Part shown: positions 26,016 through 34,511 of the stretch, one piece after another
How positions within the stretch are numbered: the stretch's first letter is position 1
Layout: each line of letters opens with the position of its first letter
Assembly: GCA_038243635.1 (NCBI GenBank)
Contig: JBBSQW010000008.1
Coordinates: 72,258 to 136,257, forward strand
Source: Pseudopedobacter sp038243635
GTDB lineage: Bacteria; Bacteroidota; Bacteroidia; Sphingobacteriales; Sphingobacteriaceae
DNA length: 64,000 nt
Reading direction: 5' to 3'
Position numbers and translations under genes: made by a program
The notes under the pieces: generated by a model
What the model was told of the DNA's origin: nothing
The model's database searches: none
Seen by the model: only the letters and a program-made list of their open reading frames with translations

Positions 26016-26248
26016 GGGCTGAAAGTATATATTTTTTCTTTATTCATAAACGTTTGTCTCAATAATTTTATTTGCTATCTATCTCAACATAATGGCAGGA
26101 AATTTTCAACTGCTGTAGTCGTCTTTAGAAATTGGAACGTCTGCCGAAAATTTTGAAGGACGCAAGACTAGAAAAGTCAGGACCATACTTATCGAAGAAA
26201 CGTGACTGGTATTGGCAGTATAATTGCATATTTACGTAAAAGATTAAA

Positions 26249-26977
26249 ATGAAAAAACTAGCGCTAATCACTATACTTTCCTCCACACTTATATTCTCAA
26301 GTTGTGATACTTTGAACCAATATGCTGGCGTAATAAACCAAACATTAGGCACTCCGTCTACCACCGAAATGAGCTTAGGTTTAAAACAAGCTTTAGAATT
26401 TGGGACAAACTATAGTACCGAACGGTTGTCTGCAAAAGATGGTTATTTGGGTAATTTGGCAGTAAAGATTTTGTTTCCGGAAGAAGCAAAAAAAGCAGAG
26501 AATGCACTGCGGGCAATAGGCTTAAACAGCTTATGTGATAATGTAATTACCAGTTTAAACAGGGCAGCTGAAGATGCTGCACAAGAAGCGAAACCTATTT
26601 TTGTGAATGCCATTAAACAAATGAGCTTTCAGGATGTAAGCAATATTTTATTGGGCAAGCAAGATGCAGCAACATTGTATTTTAAAAGAACTACAAGTGC
26701 TGCGCTTGCAGGTAAATTTAGACCAATTGTTACTAATAGCTTAAGCAAAGTTGGTGCTACTAAATATTGGGGCGATGTTACAAAAAGTTATAACAGATTA
26801 CCTTTGGTTAAACCTATAAATACTGATTTAACAGGCTATGTAACCGACCAAGCAATTGATGGTCTGTTTTTCGAAATTGCAAAAGAAGAGCTAAAAATTA
26901 GAGGAAACCTGAGCGCAAGAAGCACCTCATTATTGCAAAAGGTTTTTGCTTACGCAGATCAACAGAAAGGGAGTTAA
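26249..26977 (+). CDS. DUF4197 lipoprotein
   Basis: A 242-residue lipoprotein. The signal MKKLALITILSSTLIFSSC ends in lipobox F-S-S-C, so Cys19 is lipidated. The mature protein matches DUF4197: GLKQALEFGTNYSTERLSAKDGYLGN, then LFPEEA and the later repeat KFRPIVTNSLSKVG...YWGDVTKSYNRLP. Function is unknown. It is monocistronic, with divergent WYL regulator on one side and a small membrane gene on the other. Confidence 0.88.
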   Translation: MKKLALITILSSTLIFSSCDTLNQYAGVINQTLGTPSTTEMSLGLKQALEFGTNYSTERLSAKDGYLGNLAVKILFPEEAKKAENALRAIGLNSLCDNVITSLNRAAEDAAQEAKPIFVNAIKQMSFQDVSNILLGKQDAATLYFKRTTSAALAGKFRPIVTNSLSKVGATKYWGDVTKSYNRLPLVKPINTDLTGYVTDQAIDGLFFEIAKEELKIRGNLSARSTSLLQKVFAYADQQKGS

Positions 26978-27132
26978 TTATTTTATTGCATTAACCCGGA
27001 AATACTTAAAGCCATTTACCGATTTTTAGCCGAAACCAAAATTATTCTAGGAACATGTGATAGATTAATGTTCGTTTAACTTTTATCTTAGCACATAAAC
27101 TCTTATTTTTGAAACCATATATCAAAAATACA

Positions 27133-27315
27133 ATGGAAGAAAATTTTGACTATCAAAAATATAACTGGTTATATTATGTAATTGGTTTAGTGTGTGGTGC
27201 TTTAACTGGTTTAGCTGTAGAGGGTCATATCCTTACAGGAGCAATTTTGGGAGTGTTAACCGGTGGGCTGTTTCAGTTCTTGATTAACAAAAGCCGTGGA
27301 AAGCAACAAGCATAA
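27133..27315 (+). CDS. Small glycine-zipper membrane protein
   Basis: A 60-residue protein (start ATG 27133; a TTG eight codons earlier is also possible). After an acidic N-terminus MEENFDYQKYNW come two hydrophobic segments rich in small residues, YYVIGLVCGALTGLAVEG and ILTGAILGVLTGGLFQFLI, with GxxxG spacing typical of glycine-zipper helices. The tail is basic (NKSRGKQQA). I do not recognise a family. Its 3' end overlaps the next small gene by 20 bases, suggesting it belongs to the same transcript as the symporter. Confidence 0.62.
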   Translation: MEENFDYQKYNWLYYVIGLVCGALTGLAVEGHILTGAILGVLTGGLFQFLINKSRGKQQA

Positions 27316-27427
27316 AAAAGAGCTTCCCCCTTTTATAAAAAATTGGAACCAGTTTTACGCAATTGTTTTGTGTTGGCTGGTTTTTTTAATTTTAATATTT
27401 AGCCTTATTACTTCTTATTTCTCATGA
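27296..27427 (+). CDS. Small single-helix membrane protein preceding the symporter (43 aa)
   Basis: A short gene starting at GTG 27296 and ending in a TGA that overlaps the ATG of the SSS symporter (ATGA). The product has a charged, proline-containing start (ESNKHKKELPPFIKNWNQFY) and one long hydrophobic helix (about residues 21-41, ending LITSYFS). The layout, a short amphipathic N-terminus plus one helix immediately ahead of a sodium/solute symporter with overlapping codons, is like known small accessory subunits of SSS-family transporters. The accessory role is inferred from position and architecture; I cannot assign a named family. Confidence 0.68.
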   Translation: MESNKHKKELPPFIKNWNQFYAIVLCWLVFLILIFSLITSYFS

Positions 27428-29118
27428 GTTGGATAGACTGGCTGGTACTTTCTGTTACCATTTTGTTTATCGTAATTTACGGGATTTACAAAAGTAGAGG
27501 GAGTAAAAATATTGATGGTTATCTGCTGGGTGATCGTTCCTTGCCTTGGTATAACGTTGGTTTATCGGTAATGGCAACGCAGGCCAGTGCTATCACTTTT
27601 CTTTCTGCTCCAGGTTTGGCGTATTCAGACGGAATGCGTTTTGTGCAATTCTATTTCGGGCTTCCAATAGCCATGATTATCCTCTGCATCACTTTTGTTC
27701 CAATTTACCACAAACTTAAAGTTTATACCGCTTACGAGTTCTTAGAACAACGTTTTGACTTAAAAACTAGAGCTTTTACTGCATTTCTATTTCTAATTCA
27801 ACGAGGGTTATCTACCGGGATCACCATTTATGCCCCATCTATTATTTTATCAACGATATTAAACATCAACACTACTTATACTACCCTTTTTATTGGAAGT
27901 GTGGTGGTTTTATACACCGTTTACGGCGGAACAAAAGCAGTTTCTTATACTCAAATGTTACAGATGAGCATTATTTTTTGTGGGATGTTTTTAGCGGGAT
28001 TTATGGTCGTTCAGCTCTTGCCAGGCGACGTTGGTTTTGTGAAGGCTTTAAAAATTGCTGGCAAAATGGACCGCATGAATGTGATTGATTGGAAGTTTGA
28101 TTTGAACAATCGCTACACCGTTTGGACCGGAATTATCGGAGGTCTTTTTCTACAACTTTCGTATTTCGGTACAGATCAATCACAAGTTGGGCGTTACTTA
28201 ACTGGCAGTTCAGTTGGTCAAAGCCGAATGGGATTATTGATGAACGGCATGTTGAAAATCCCGATGCAGTTCTTGATTCTACTGATAGGAATTTTTGTTT
28301 TTACGTTTTATCAATATCAAAAGCCACCTATTTTTTTTAACAGCTACGAGCTTAATAAGGTAGAAAACTCCAGTTATAGAGCCGAGTTTAAAGAACGAGA
28401 GCAAGACTTTAATTTAGCTTTCGCCGATAAAAGCAAAAAGGTAATTGCGCTTGATGAAGCATTAAATAGCAATAAAAATGTAGAACAAGCAAGCGCCGAC
28501 GTAAAGCTGGCTAACGAAAACCTTCAACAAAAAAAGTTGGATGCACTGGCGGTAATGAAAAAGAACAATCCCGATGCAGATTTGGATGATACCAATTATG
28601 TGTTTTTGACTTTTGTTACGCAGCATCTGCCAAAAGGCTTAATTGGTTTATTGATTGCCATCGTTTGTATGGCTTCCATGGGGTCAACCGCGAGCGCTCT
28701 AAACTCTTTGGCCTCTACCACTTCTGTGGATATTTATAAACGCCTAATTAACAAAACGGGTAGCGATTTAAAGTATCTGAACATTAGTAAAATCACTACT
28801 TTCTTTTGGGGAGTAATCAGTATCGCCATGGCACTTTTTGCCAGTAAGTTGGGTAACTTATTAGAAGCAGTAAATATCCTTGGCTCCTTATTTTATGGAA
28901 CAATTTTAGGAATTTTCTTGGTTGCCTTTTACTTTAAGTACGTTGGCGGAAAAGCAGTTTTTTATGCGGCAATCATCACGGAGATATTCGTTTTTACGGC
29001 CTTTAAGTTTGATTGGATGGCTTATTTGTGGTTAAACCTTTTCGGTTGTGTTTTGGTAATCGTTTTTGGATTAGTGCTGCAAACCTTCTTTTACACTAAA
29101 AAAACACAACTATCATAA
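27424..29118 (+). CDS. Sodium:solute symporter (SSS family)
   Basis: A 564-residue inner-membrane transporter of the SSS/PutP type with about 13 helices. Visible features: SWIDWLVLSVTILFIVIYG (first helix), then YLLGDRSLPWYNVGLSVMATQASAITFLSAPG, whose unwound first core helix is typical, YTVYGGTKAVSYTQMLQM, and GSTASALNSLASTTSVDIYKR near residue 420, which corresponds to the conserved sodium-site helix. A long hydrophilic insertion at about residues 305-390 with heptad-like charge pattern separates two helices; this is usual in a Bacteroidota subgroup. The substrate cannot be told. The start overlaps the preceding small gene. Confidence 0.92.
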   Translation: MSWIDWLVLSVTILFIVIYGIYKSRGSKNIDGYLLGDRSLPWYNVGLSVMATQASAITFLSAPGLAYSDGMRFVQFYFGLPIAMIILCITFVPIYHKLKVYTAYEFLEQRFDLKTRAFTAFLFLIQRGLSTGITIYAPSIILSTILNINTTYTTLFIGSVVVLYTVYGGTKAVSYTQMLQMSIIFCGMFLAGFMVVQLLPGDVGFVKALKIAGKMDRMNVIDWKFDLNNRYTVWTGIIGGLFLQLSYFGTDQSQVGRYLTGSSVGQSRMGLLMNGMLKIPMQFLILLIGIFVFTFYQYQKPPIFFNSYELNKVENSSYRAEFKEREQDFNLAFADKSKKVIALDEALNSNKNVEQASADVKLANENLQQKKLDALAVMKKNNPDADLDDTNYVFLTFVTQHLPKGLIGLLIAIVCMASMGSTASALNSLASTTSVDIYKRLINKTGSDLKYLNISKITTFFWGVISIAMALFASKLGNLLEAVNILGSLFYGTILGIFLVAFYFKYVGGKAVFYAAIITEIFVFTAFKFDWMAYLWLNLFGCVLVIVFGLVLQTFFYTKKTQLS

Positions 29119-29357
29119 CCTATTTTACGCCATTTTTTTGAACCACATAGCTACATAGATTTTATTCGACTTTAGGGTTTTTAAGATAGCCAAAAGTATT
29201 AAATTTCTCATATTGTAGCGATGTCGAAGATTTATCTTACTCTTTATCACTTTCTGATATCCTAGTTTTTTGACGTGTATTGATTCTTCTTTTTATTATT
29301 TTAATCTCAGATAATGCTGGCACTTTTTATGTTAAGTTCCCAATAAAAATAAAAGCT

Positions 29358-30206
29358 ATGAAATGGTTAGGCAGACGCGGAAGTAGTAACGTGGAAGACC
29401 GGAGAGGTCTATCGGGTGGAAAAATTGCAGCAGGCGGTGGTATCATCGGTGTTATATTTTTGATCGCTCAAATGTTTTTAGGTGGTGATAGTGCGCAGGT
29501 TTTAAATCAAATTCAGAATCAAGTAGTACAACGCAGCGGTGGTGGAGAACAAAGAGAACTAACTGAAGCCGAAAAAAAACAAGGAGAATTTGCGTCGGTC
29601 GTTTTTGCGGATACCGAAGATGTTTGGGGTAAACTTTTTGAAGAACAGGGTTCTAGTTATCAACAACCCAAAATGGTTTTATTTACTGATGGTGTGCAAA
29701 CAGAATGTGGCGGCGCTTCATCAGCAGTTGGACCTTTCTATTGCCCAGCAGATCAGAAAGTATATATCGACCTTTCTTTTATGGAAGAGTTAAAAAGTAG
29801 GTTCGGAGCAAAAGGAGGTGATTTTGCAACAGCTTACGTCATCGCTCACGAAGTTGGTCACCATGTTCAAACCTTATTAGGTACTTCTGCAAAAGTAAAT
29901 AAGATGCAAAGCGGCATAAGCGAAAAAGAGGCCAATAAATTATCGGTTGCTTTAGAGTTGCAGGCAGATTTTTATGCAGGTATTTTTGCGCATTATAACA
30001 AACAATATTTAGAAGATGGTGATATTGAAGAGGCAATGAGTGCGGCGCAAGCTGTTGGAGACGATGCCATTCAGCAGAAGTCGCAAGGGAGAATTGTTCC
30101 AGATGCTTTTACTCACGGAACATCAAAACAAAGAATGTATTGGTTTATGAAAGGCTATAATTCGGGCAATATAAACGAAGGAGATACTTTTTCTGAATTG
30201 AGGTAA
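29358..30206 (+). CDS. YpfJ/KPN_02809-type neutral zinc metallopeptidase
   Basis: A 282-residue membrane-anchored metallopeptidase-like protein. It starts MKWLGRRGSSNVEDRRG, followed by a membrane helix (about residues 22-40, GGIIGVIFLIAQMFLGG). The zinc motif is VIAHEVGHHVQ (HEVGH) near residue 167, and the downstream ELQADFYAGIFAHY supplies the third ligand region. The ending GTSKQRMYWFMKGYNSG is characteristic. An upstream in-frame start exists but would add a hydrophobic leader of 26 residues absent from the family. The family is predicted to be a protease; no substrate is known. Confidence 0.92.
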   Translation: MKWLGRRGSSNVEDRRGLSGGKIAAGGGIIGVIFLIAQMFLGGDSAQVLNQIQNQVVQRSGGGEQRELTEAEKKQGEFASVVFADTEDVWGKLFEEQGSSYQQPKMVLFTDGVQTECGGASSAVGPFYCPADQKVYIDLSFMEELKSRFGAKGGDFATAYVIAHEVGHHVQTLLGTSAKVNKMQSGISEKEANKLSVALELQADFYAGIFAHYNKQYLEDGDIEEAMSAAQAVGDDAIQQKSQGRIVPDAFTHGTSKQRMYWFMKGYNSGNINEGDTFSELR

Positions 30207-30212
30207 GACTTT

Positions 30213-30262
30213 AAAAAAACGAAGTCTGCCCAATTAAAGTGGTTACAAAGACTTCGTACTTT
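30213..30262. terminator. Bidirectional terminator between ypfJ-like and psd genes
   Basis: Arms ACGAAGTCT (30219-30227) and AGACTTCGT (30249-30257) pair perfectly over 9 bp, with a 21-base loop, an A run on the left and T-rich sequence on the right. It lies between two convergent genes. Confidence 0.65.
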
Positions 30263-30268
30263 TAAAAT

Positions 30269-30958
30269 TTACTTTGTAGAATCTGGAGGAGTCACAGTAC
30301 TCGGCAAAGTAGCTAAAACAGTTACACCACCCTTAACGACTTCATTCAAATTCACATTAACTTTAGTGCCTAGTGGTAAAAAAACATCTACCCTAGAGCC
30401 AAACTTAATAAAGCCAAACTGCTCTGCTTGCTCAACTTGGTCACCTTCTTTTAAATACCAAACAATTCTACGGGCTAAAGCACCTGCAATTTGGCGGTAT
30501 AAAATCTCGAATCCTTTTTCATGAGCCACAACAGTGGTAGTTCTTTCGTTCTCTGTTGACGATTTTGGATCCCAAGCAACCAAGTATTTACCAGGATGGT
30601 ATTTGAAATACTTTACTATTCCACTAATTGGGTTTCTATTGATATGCACATTTACAGGCGACATAAAAACAGAAAGCTGTAGTCTTCTATCTTTAAAATA
30701 TTCTCCTTCTTCAGTTTCTTCAATAACTACCACCTTCCCATCTGCAGGGCAAATGATATGTCTTTCATCAATTGTTAAAGTACGTGTTGGGCTTCTAAAA
30801 AACTGAACTATGGTTATCAAAAGAAATAAAGAAACACCATACCACAACCACACAAACCAAGTAAGATCTGGCAAGTAGTAATGGATAACAGCATTGGTTA
30901 TGGCTATAAATAAAACGCAAAGCGCTAATGAGGTATATCCTTCTTTATGAAAAGTCAT
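30269..30958 (-). CDS. psd: Phosphatidylserine decarboxylase family protein
   Basis: A 229-residue proenzyme that makes phosphatidylethanolamine from phosphatidylserine. Two hydrophobic helices (about residues 10-50) anchor it in the inner membrane. The catalytic domain shows CPADGKVVVIEE (about 70-81), VFMSPVNVHINRNP (98-110), and the self-cleavage site Gly187-Ser188 in FIKFGSRVDVFLP, which yields the pyruvoyl prosthetic group. It is the short form usual in Bacteroidota. It follows cdsA by 24 bases on the same strand; both act in phospholipid synthesis. Confidence 0.95.
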   Translation of the reverse strand: MTFHKEGYTSLALCVLFIAITNAVIHYYLPDLTWFVWLWYGVSLFLLITIVQFFRSPTRTLTIDERHIICPADGKVVVIEETEEGEYFKDRRLQLSVFMSPVNVHINRNPISGIVKYFKYHPGKYLVAWDPKSSTENERTTTVVAHEKGFEILYRQIAGALARRIVWYLKEGDQVEQAEQFGFIKFGSRVDVFLPLGTKVNVNLNEVVKGGVTVLATLPSTVTPPDSTK

Positions 30959-30982
30959 CTTTTAAAATTTTAGGCGAAACTA

Positions 30983-31786
30983 CTAATAAGTAATCAAATA
31001 GAGGTAAACGAAAATTACTGGGGCAGAAAGCAGCAAGCCGTCAAAGCGATCTAATACGCCGCCATGCCCAGGTAGAAGCGTACCAGAATCTTTAACATTA
31101 ATACTTCGTTTAAACATAGATTCTACCAAATCACCCAAAGTGCCAAAGCAGGAGACGATTAATCCCATCACCATCCAATGGTAAAAAGCATAATCAGTAT
31201 AAAAAATTGAGATGATATAGGCTACCAAAACGCTAGTAAAAATTCCACCAAAGAAACCCTCCCATGATTTTTTAGGCGAATGCCTTTCAAATAAACGGTG
31301 TTTTCCAAATTTTACGCCAACAAAATATGCACCCGTATCATTGGCCCAAAGCATCAGAAAAAAAGCTAAAGCTAAATGGAAATTGTAAGTGCCAGAAATA
31401 AAAGCAATACTCACATAAAAAACGAAGGGAATAACTGCATAGATTAAACCTAAAAAGGTGTAAGCTATATTGCTAAAAGGAATGGTAGATTTTTTATAAA
31501 GTTCGCGAATAAAAATCCCGAATAGTAAAGGAATATTTATAAGCAACCATTTGCTTTCAAAAGCGATAAAGTAACTACCAGCCACCGAGCAAAAAATAAT
31601 TAGCGCAGCAACGTAGCCTATGTTTTTATGCGGACGTAAGCCGGTAGTATTTATTAACGAAAAAAACTCGAAAAGACACATCAAGCTTAAGAAAATATAG
31701 AAAGCAACAAATACGTAAGGTCCACCTAACAAAGAAGCCAACATCACTAAAACAAAAATGAAACCGGTTATAGCTCTTGTTTTCAT
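30983..31786 (-). CDS. cdsA: Phosphatidate cytidylyltransferase
   Basis: A 267-residue integral membrane enzyme that makes CDP-diacylglycerol from phosphatidate and CTP. It has about eight hydrophobic segments. The C-terminal signature is clear: SPKKSWEGFFGGIF and later DLVESMFKRSINVKDSGTLLPGHGGVLDRFD, with the metal-binding Asp residues. It lies between a DUF2007 gene (one-base overlap of stop and start) and psd, so this unit groups phospholipid synthesis functions. Confidence 0.96.
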   Translation of the reverse strand: MKTRAITGFIFVLVMLASLLGGPYVFVAFYIFLSLMCLFEFFSLINTTGLRPHKNIGYVAALIIFCSVAGSYFIAFESKWLLINIPLLFGIFIRELYKKSTIPFSNIAYTFLGLIYAVIPFVFYVSIAFISGTYNFHLALAFFLMLWANDTGAYFVGVKFGKHRLFERHSPKKSWEGFFGGIFTSVLVAYIISIFYTDYAFYHWMVMGLIVSCFGTLGDLVESMFKRSINVKDSGTLLPGHGGVLDRFDGLLLSAPVIFVYLYLITY

Positions 31787-31989
31787 TATAAATCGTTTTG
31801 TAAAATAATTTCTAACGCCTGTTGAAAGTGTTGGTTAGGTACATTTACATGCACTTCACCGAATTTGTAAGAGGTGTCTTGTTTATTCATCAACACAGCT
31901 TCAATTTCATGATCTATTAAAACTTGACGAACAATTTCGGCTTTGTAAAAGTCGCTAGAAGTATAAATTTTAACCCAATCTTTATCCAT
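31786..31989 (-). CDS. DUF2007 domain-containing protein
   Basis: A 67-residue cytoplasmic protein of the DUF2007 (putative signal-transducing) family: WVKIYTSSDFYKAEIVRQVLIDHEIEAVLMNKQD, then an acidic-strand/helix end. The fold is ferredoxin-like and resembles a P-II-type small regulator, but no function is proven. Its start overlaps the stop of the CPBP gene by one base and its stop overlaps the cdsA start, so it is tightly embedded in the operon. Confidence 0.85.
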   Translation of the reverse strand: MDKDWVKIYTSSDFYKAEIVRQVLIDHEIEAVLMNKQDTSYKFGEVHVNVPNQHFQQALEIILQNDL

Positions 31990-32906
31990 TATATGTGTTT
32001 GATTTTCTTTGTTTGCTTAAAAAAATGAAAGAGTAAAGCTAAAGTAATTATCGCACTAATAAGGTAACCATAACTATTAAAAGAACTAATCTGGTCTATA
32101 TTATCCAAGTCTTTCCCTTGCTTTTGTAGTACAAAAGCCATCACTACAGCACTTCCATTGTTTAAAAAATGTCCTAAAATTGGCAGATACATGCTTTGTC
32201 CGTATACTAGTAAGTAGCCGAAAAGTGCACCTAAAAGCATTCTGGGGAAAAAGCCATAAAACTGCATGTGTATCGCACTAAAAATAATAGCTGTTATCCA
32301 AATTGCTGTATGGTGGTTTTTAAACCATTGGCCCAAAATGTTTTGAAATCCACCTCTAAAAAAAAGTTCTTCCCCAACTGCTGGAATCACGGCCACCATT
32401 AAAAGTGTAATAGCTAAATCCCCATAGCCTTTCATTACCAATAGTTTTTTTGTGATTTCACCTGCTTCCAATTCCTTGGTCTTCATCCAAATTTCCATCT
32501 CTTTTAAAAATGCTGGCAAATTCATTTTCTGATTCACCAAAACCACCCATTCAAAAAAAGGAGTTGCAAAAAGCATTAATAAAAAAACGGTTAATAACAA
32601 AGCCGGATTCAGCTTGGTATCTAAATAATAATAATGTTTAGGTTTAACCTCATTTACGTAAGCGAACGCAATTGGTCCGGCAATAAACATCCCAAAGGAA
32701 CTGCTAATTTGCATTGTCCGTAATAGGTTTATGTCCATATCTAAGGGGTTGCCGGTAAGCATGGCAATATTTGCGTTTCCACTAAATAAAAACCAAAATA
32801 GTAAGCCAGTAATAGTAAACACCAAAGCGCCCACAACAGTGCATAAAATCAAAAACATGATTTGCAGCAAAGGATGATATGCATTTGCTTTTTGCAGGTG
32901 AGGCAT
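31989..32906 (-). CDS. CPBP family intramembrane metalloprotease
   Basis: A 305-residue polytopic membrane protein of the CPBP/Abi (Rce1-like) family. The motif 1 glutamate pair and arginine are in AVGEELFFRGGFQNIL (about residue 190), motif 2 histidine in FSAIHMQFYGFFPRMLLG, and motif 3 in LGHFLNNGS. Members cleave prenylated or signal-like peptides or protect against bacteriocins; here the substrate is unknown. It is the first gene of the - strand unit CPBP-DUF2007-cdsA-psd and is divergent from dus across about 50 bases. Confidence 0.92.
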   Translation of the reverse strand: MPHLQKANAYHPLLQIMFLILCTVVGALVFTITGLLFWFLFSGNANIAMLTGNPLDMDINLLRTMQISSSFGMFIAGPIAFAYVNEVKPKHYYYLDTKLNPALLLTVFLLMLFATPFFEWVVLVNQKMNLPAFLKEMEIWMKTKELEAGEITKKLLVMKGYGDLAITLLMVAVIPAVGEELFFRGGFQNILGQWFKNHHTAIWITAIIFSAIHMQFYGFFPRMLLGALFGYLLVYGQSMYLPILGHFLNNGSAVVMAFVLQKQGKDLDNIDQISSFNSYGYLISAIITLALLFHFFKQTKKIKHI

Positions 32907-32958
32907 AATAGATACTTTTTTGGTAAATTTGCGGTTAAATTAATGATTTGATTCGTGA

Positions 32959-33951
32959 ATGTCTGTTAAAATAGGAAATATCGATTTAGGGAATTTCCCG
33001 CTTTTGCTTGCGCCGATGGAGGATGTAAGCGACCCACCGTTCCGTTTTGTTTGTAAACAAGCCGGGGTGGATATGATGTATACTGAGTTTATATCTTCGG
33101 AAGGTTTGATTAGGGATGCTGCAAAAAGCAGACAGAAGCTGGATATTTTTGAATATGAGAGACCCATTGGAATCCAGATTTTTGGTTCAGAGATTGATCA
33201 CATGCGTCAGGCAACTGAGATATCTTCTTTGGCTAATCCAGATTTAATTGATATCAATTACGGTTGCCCTGTGAAGAATGTCGCTTGTCGCGGTGCGGGT
33301 GCAAGCTTATTACAAGATATTGATAAAATGGTTGCGATGACGGCTGCTGTTGTTAAAGCTACGCACTTGCCAGTAACGGTAAAAACCCGTTTAGGCTGGG
33401 ATGACAACACTAAAAACGTTTACGAGGTCGCCGAACGATTGCAAGATGTGGGTATCCAAGCCTTAACGATTCACGGAAGAACCCGTTCCCAAATGTATAA
33501 AGGCAGTGCGGATTGGAGTTTGATTAGGGAAATTAAGCGCAATCCGCGAATAAAAATCCCGATTTTTGGCAACGGCGATATCGATTCTCCAGAGAAAGCA
33601 GCTAATTGGCGATTAGAATATGAAGTGGATGGAATTATGATTGGCAGGGCGGCAATTGGTTATCCTTGGATTTTTAGGGAAGTAAGACACTTTTTTGAAA
33701 CTGGAGAACACTTGGCCCCACCAACTTTAAACGAGCGAATAGAAACATGTAAAACCCATTTGCAAAAATCTGTGGAGTGGAAAGGTCCAAAAACCGGGAT
33801 TTTTGAAATGCGCAGGCATTATGCCAATTATTTTAAAGGAATTGCTAATTTTAAAGATTGGCGCATGAAATTAGTCTCCTTGGAGAACATTACAGAGATA
33901 GAAGACGTTTTAAACGAGATTGAAAATAAATTCAGCCTAGAGTTGGTTTAA
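32959..33951 (+). CDS. dusB: tRNA-dihydrouridine synthase
   Basis: A 330-residue FMN-dependent enzyme that reduces uridines in tRNA. Features are LLLAPMEDVSDPPFR at the N-terminus, the catalytic cysteine region DINYGCPVKNVACRGAGASLL (cysteine of NYGCPVKNV), VKTRLGWDD, the FMN-binding TIHGRTRSQMYKGSADWS, and GNGDIDSPEKA with G-R-A. Length is standard. It is expressed divergently from the CPBP gene. The DusB subtype is the usual one in Bacteroidota, but the subtype is inferred. Confidence 0.93.
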   Translation: MSVKIGNIDLGNFPLLLAPMEDVSDPPFRFVCKQAGVDMMYTEFISSEGLIRDAAKSRQKLDIFEYERPIGIQIFGSEIDHMRQATEISSLANPDLIDINYGCPVKNVACRGAGASLLQDIDKMVAMTAAVVKATHLPVTVKTRLGWDDNTKNVYEVAERLQDVGIQALTIHGRTRSQMYKGSADWSLIREIKRNPRIKIPIFGNGDIDSPEKAANWRLEYEVDGIMIGRAAIGYPWIFREVRHFFETGEHLAPPTLNERIETCKTHLQKSVEWKGPKTGIFEMRRHYANYFKGIANFKDWRMKLVSLENITEIEDVLNEIENKFSLELV

Positions 33952-34001
33952 ATTTTGCGATTTTAAAATTATTCTGATAAATTAACAAAAACAATAAAAA
34001 T

Positions 34002-34388
34002 ATGGTAGCCCAAATTACTGAACGAGTTAAAGTTTCTGTGGAAACCACCTATCAGCCAGAATATTCAAATCCGGCTAACGAACATTTTATGTTTGCGTAC
34101 AAGATTAAGATCGAAAACTTAAGCGATTACAGCATTCAATTACTACGTCGTCATTGGTTAATATTTGACTCCAACGGCACAAAAAGAGAAGTAGAAGGCG
34201 AAGGAGTTGTAGGTTTACAACCTGTTATTGAGCCTGGTGAATACCACGAATATGTATCTGGATGTAATTTAAAAACAGATATGGGGACTATGGGAGGTTC
34301 CTTTCAAGTAAAAAGACTGGTTGACGAAGAGGTTTTTGACGTTAAAATTCCACAGTTTTCTTTAATTGCGCCTTATAAATTAAATTAA
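34002..34388 (+). CDS. apaG: ApaG family protein
   Basis: A 128-residue protein matching ApaG, an Ig-like fold of uncertain function, historically linked to Co2+ and Mg2+ resistance. The sequence VETTYQPEYSNPANEHFMFAYKIKIENLS, then QLLRRHWLIFDSNG, GEGVVGLQPVIEPGEYHEYVSG and the glycine-rich GTMGGSFQ are all conserved. Length is normal. Upstream a TTTG with TAAATTAA 20 bases downstream is a weak promoter match. Confidence 0.95.
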   Translation: MVAQITERVKVSVETTYQPEYSNPANEHFMFAYKIKIENLSDYSIQLLRRHWLIFDSNGTKREVEGEGVVGLQPVIEPGEYHEYVSGCNLKTDMGTMGGSFQVKRLVDEEVFDVKIPQFSLIAPYKLN

Positions 34389-34511
34389 TTTCCAGTTTAC
34401 TATACCTACCTATTTAACAGTCTAAAATCGTTTGCGTCCGCATATATTCCAAAACGTTAATCCGAAAAACAAAATTAAAATTTAATAAAAAGATTTGAGG
34501 TTAATACGTTT

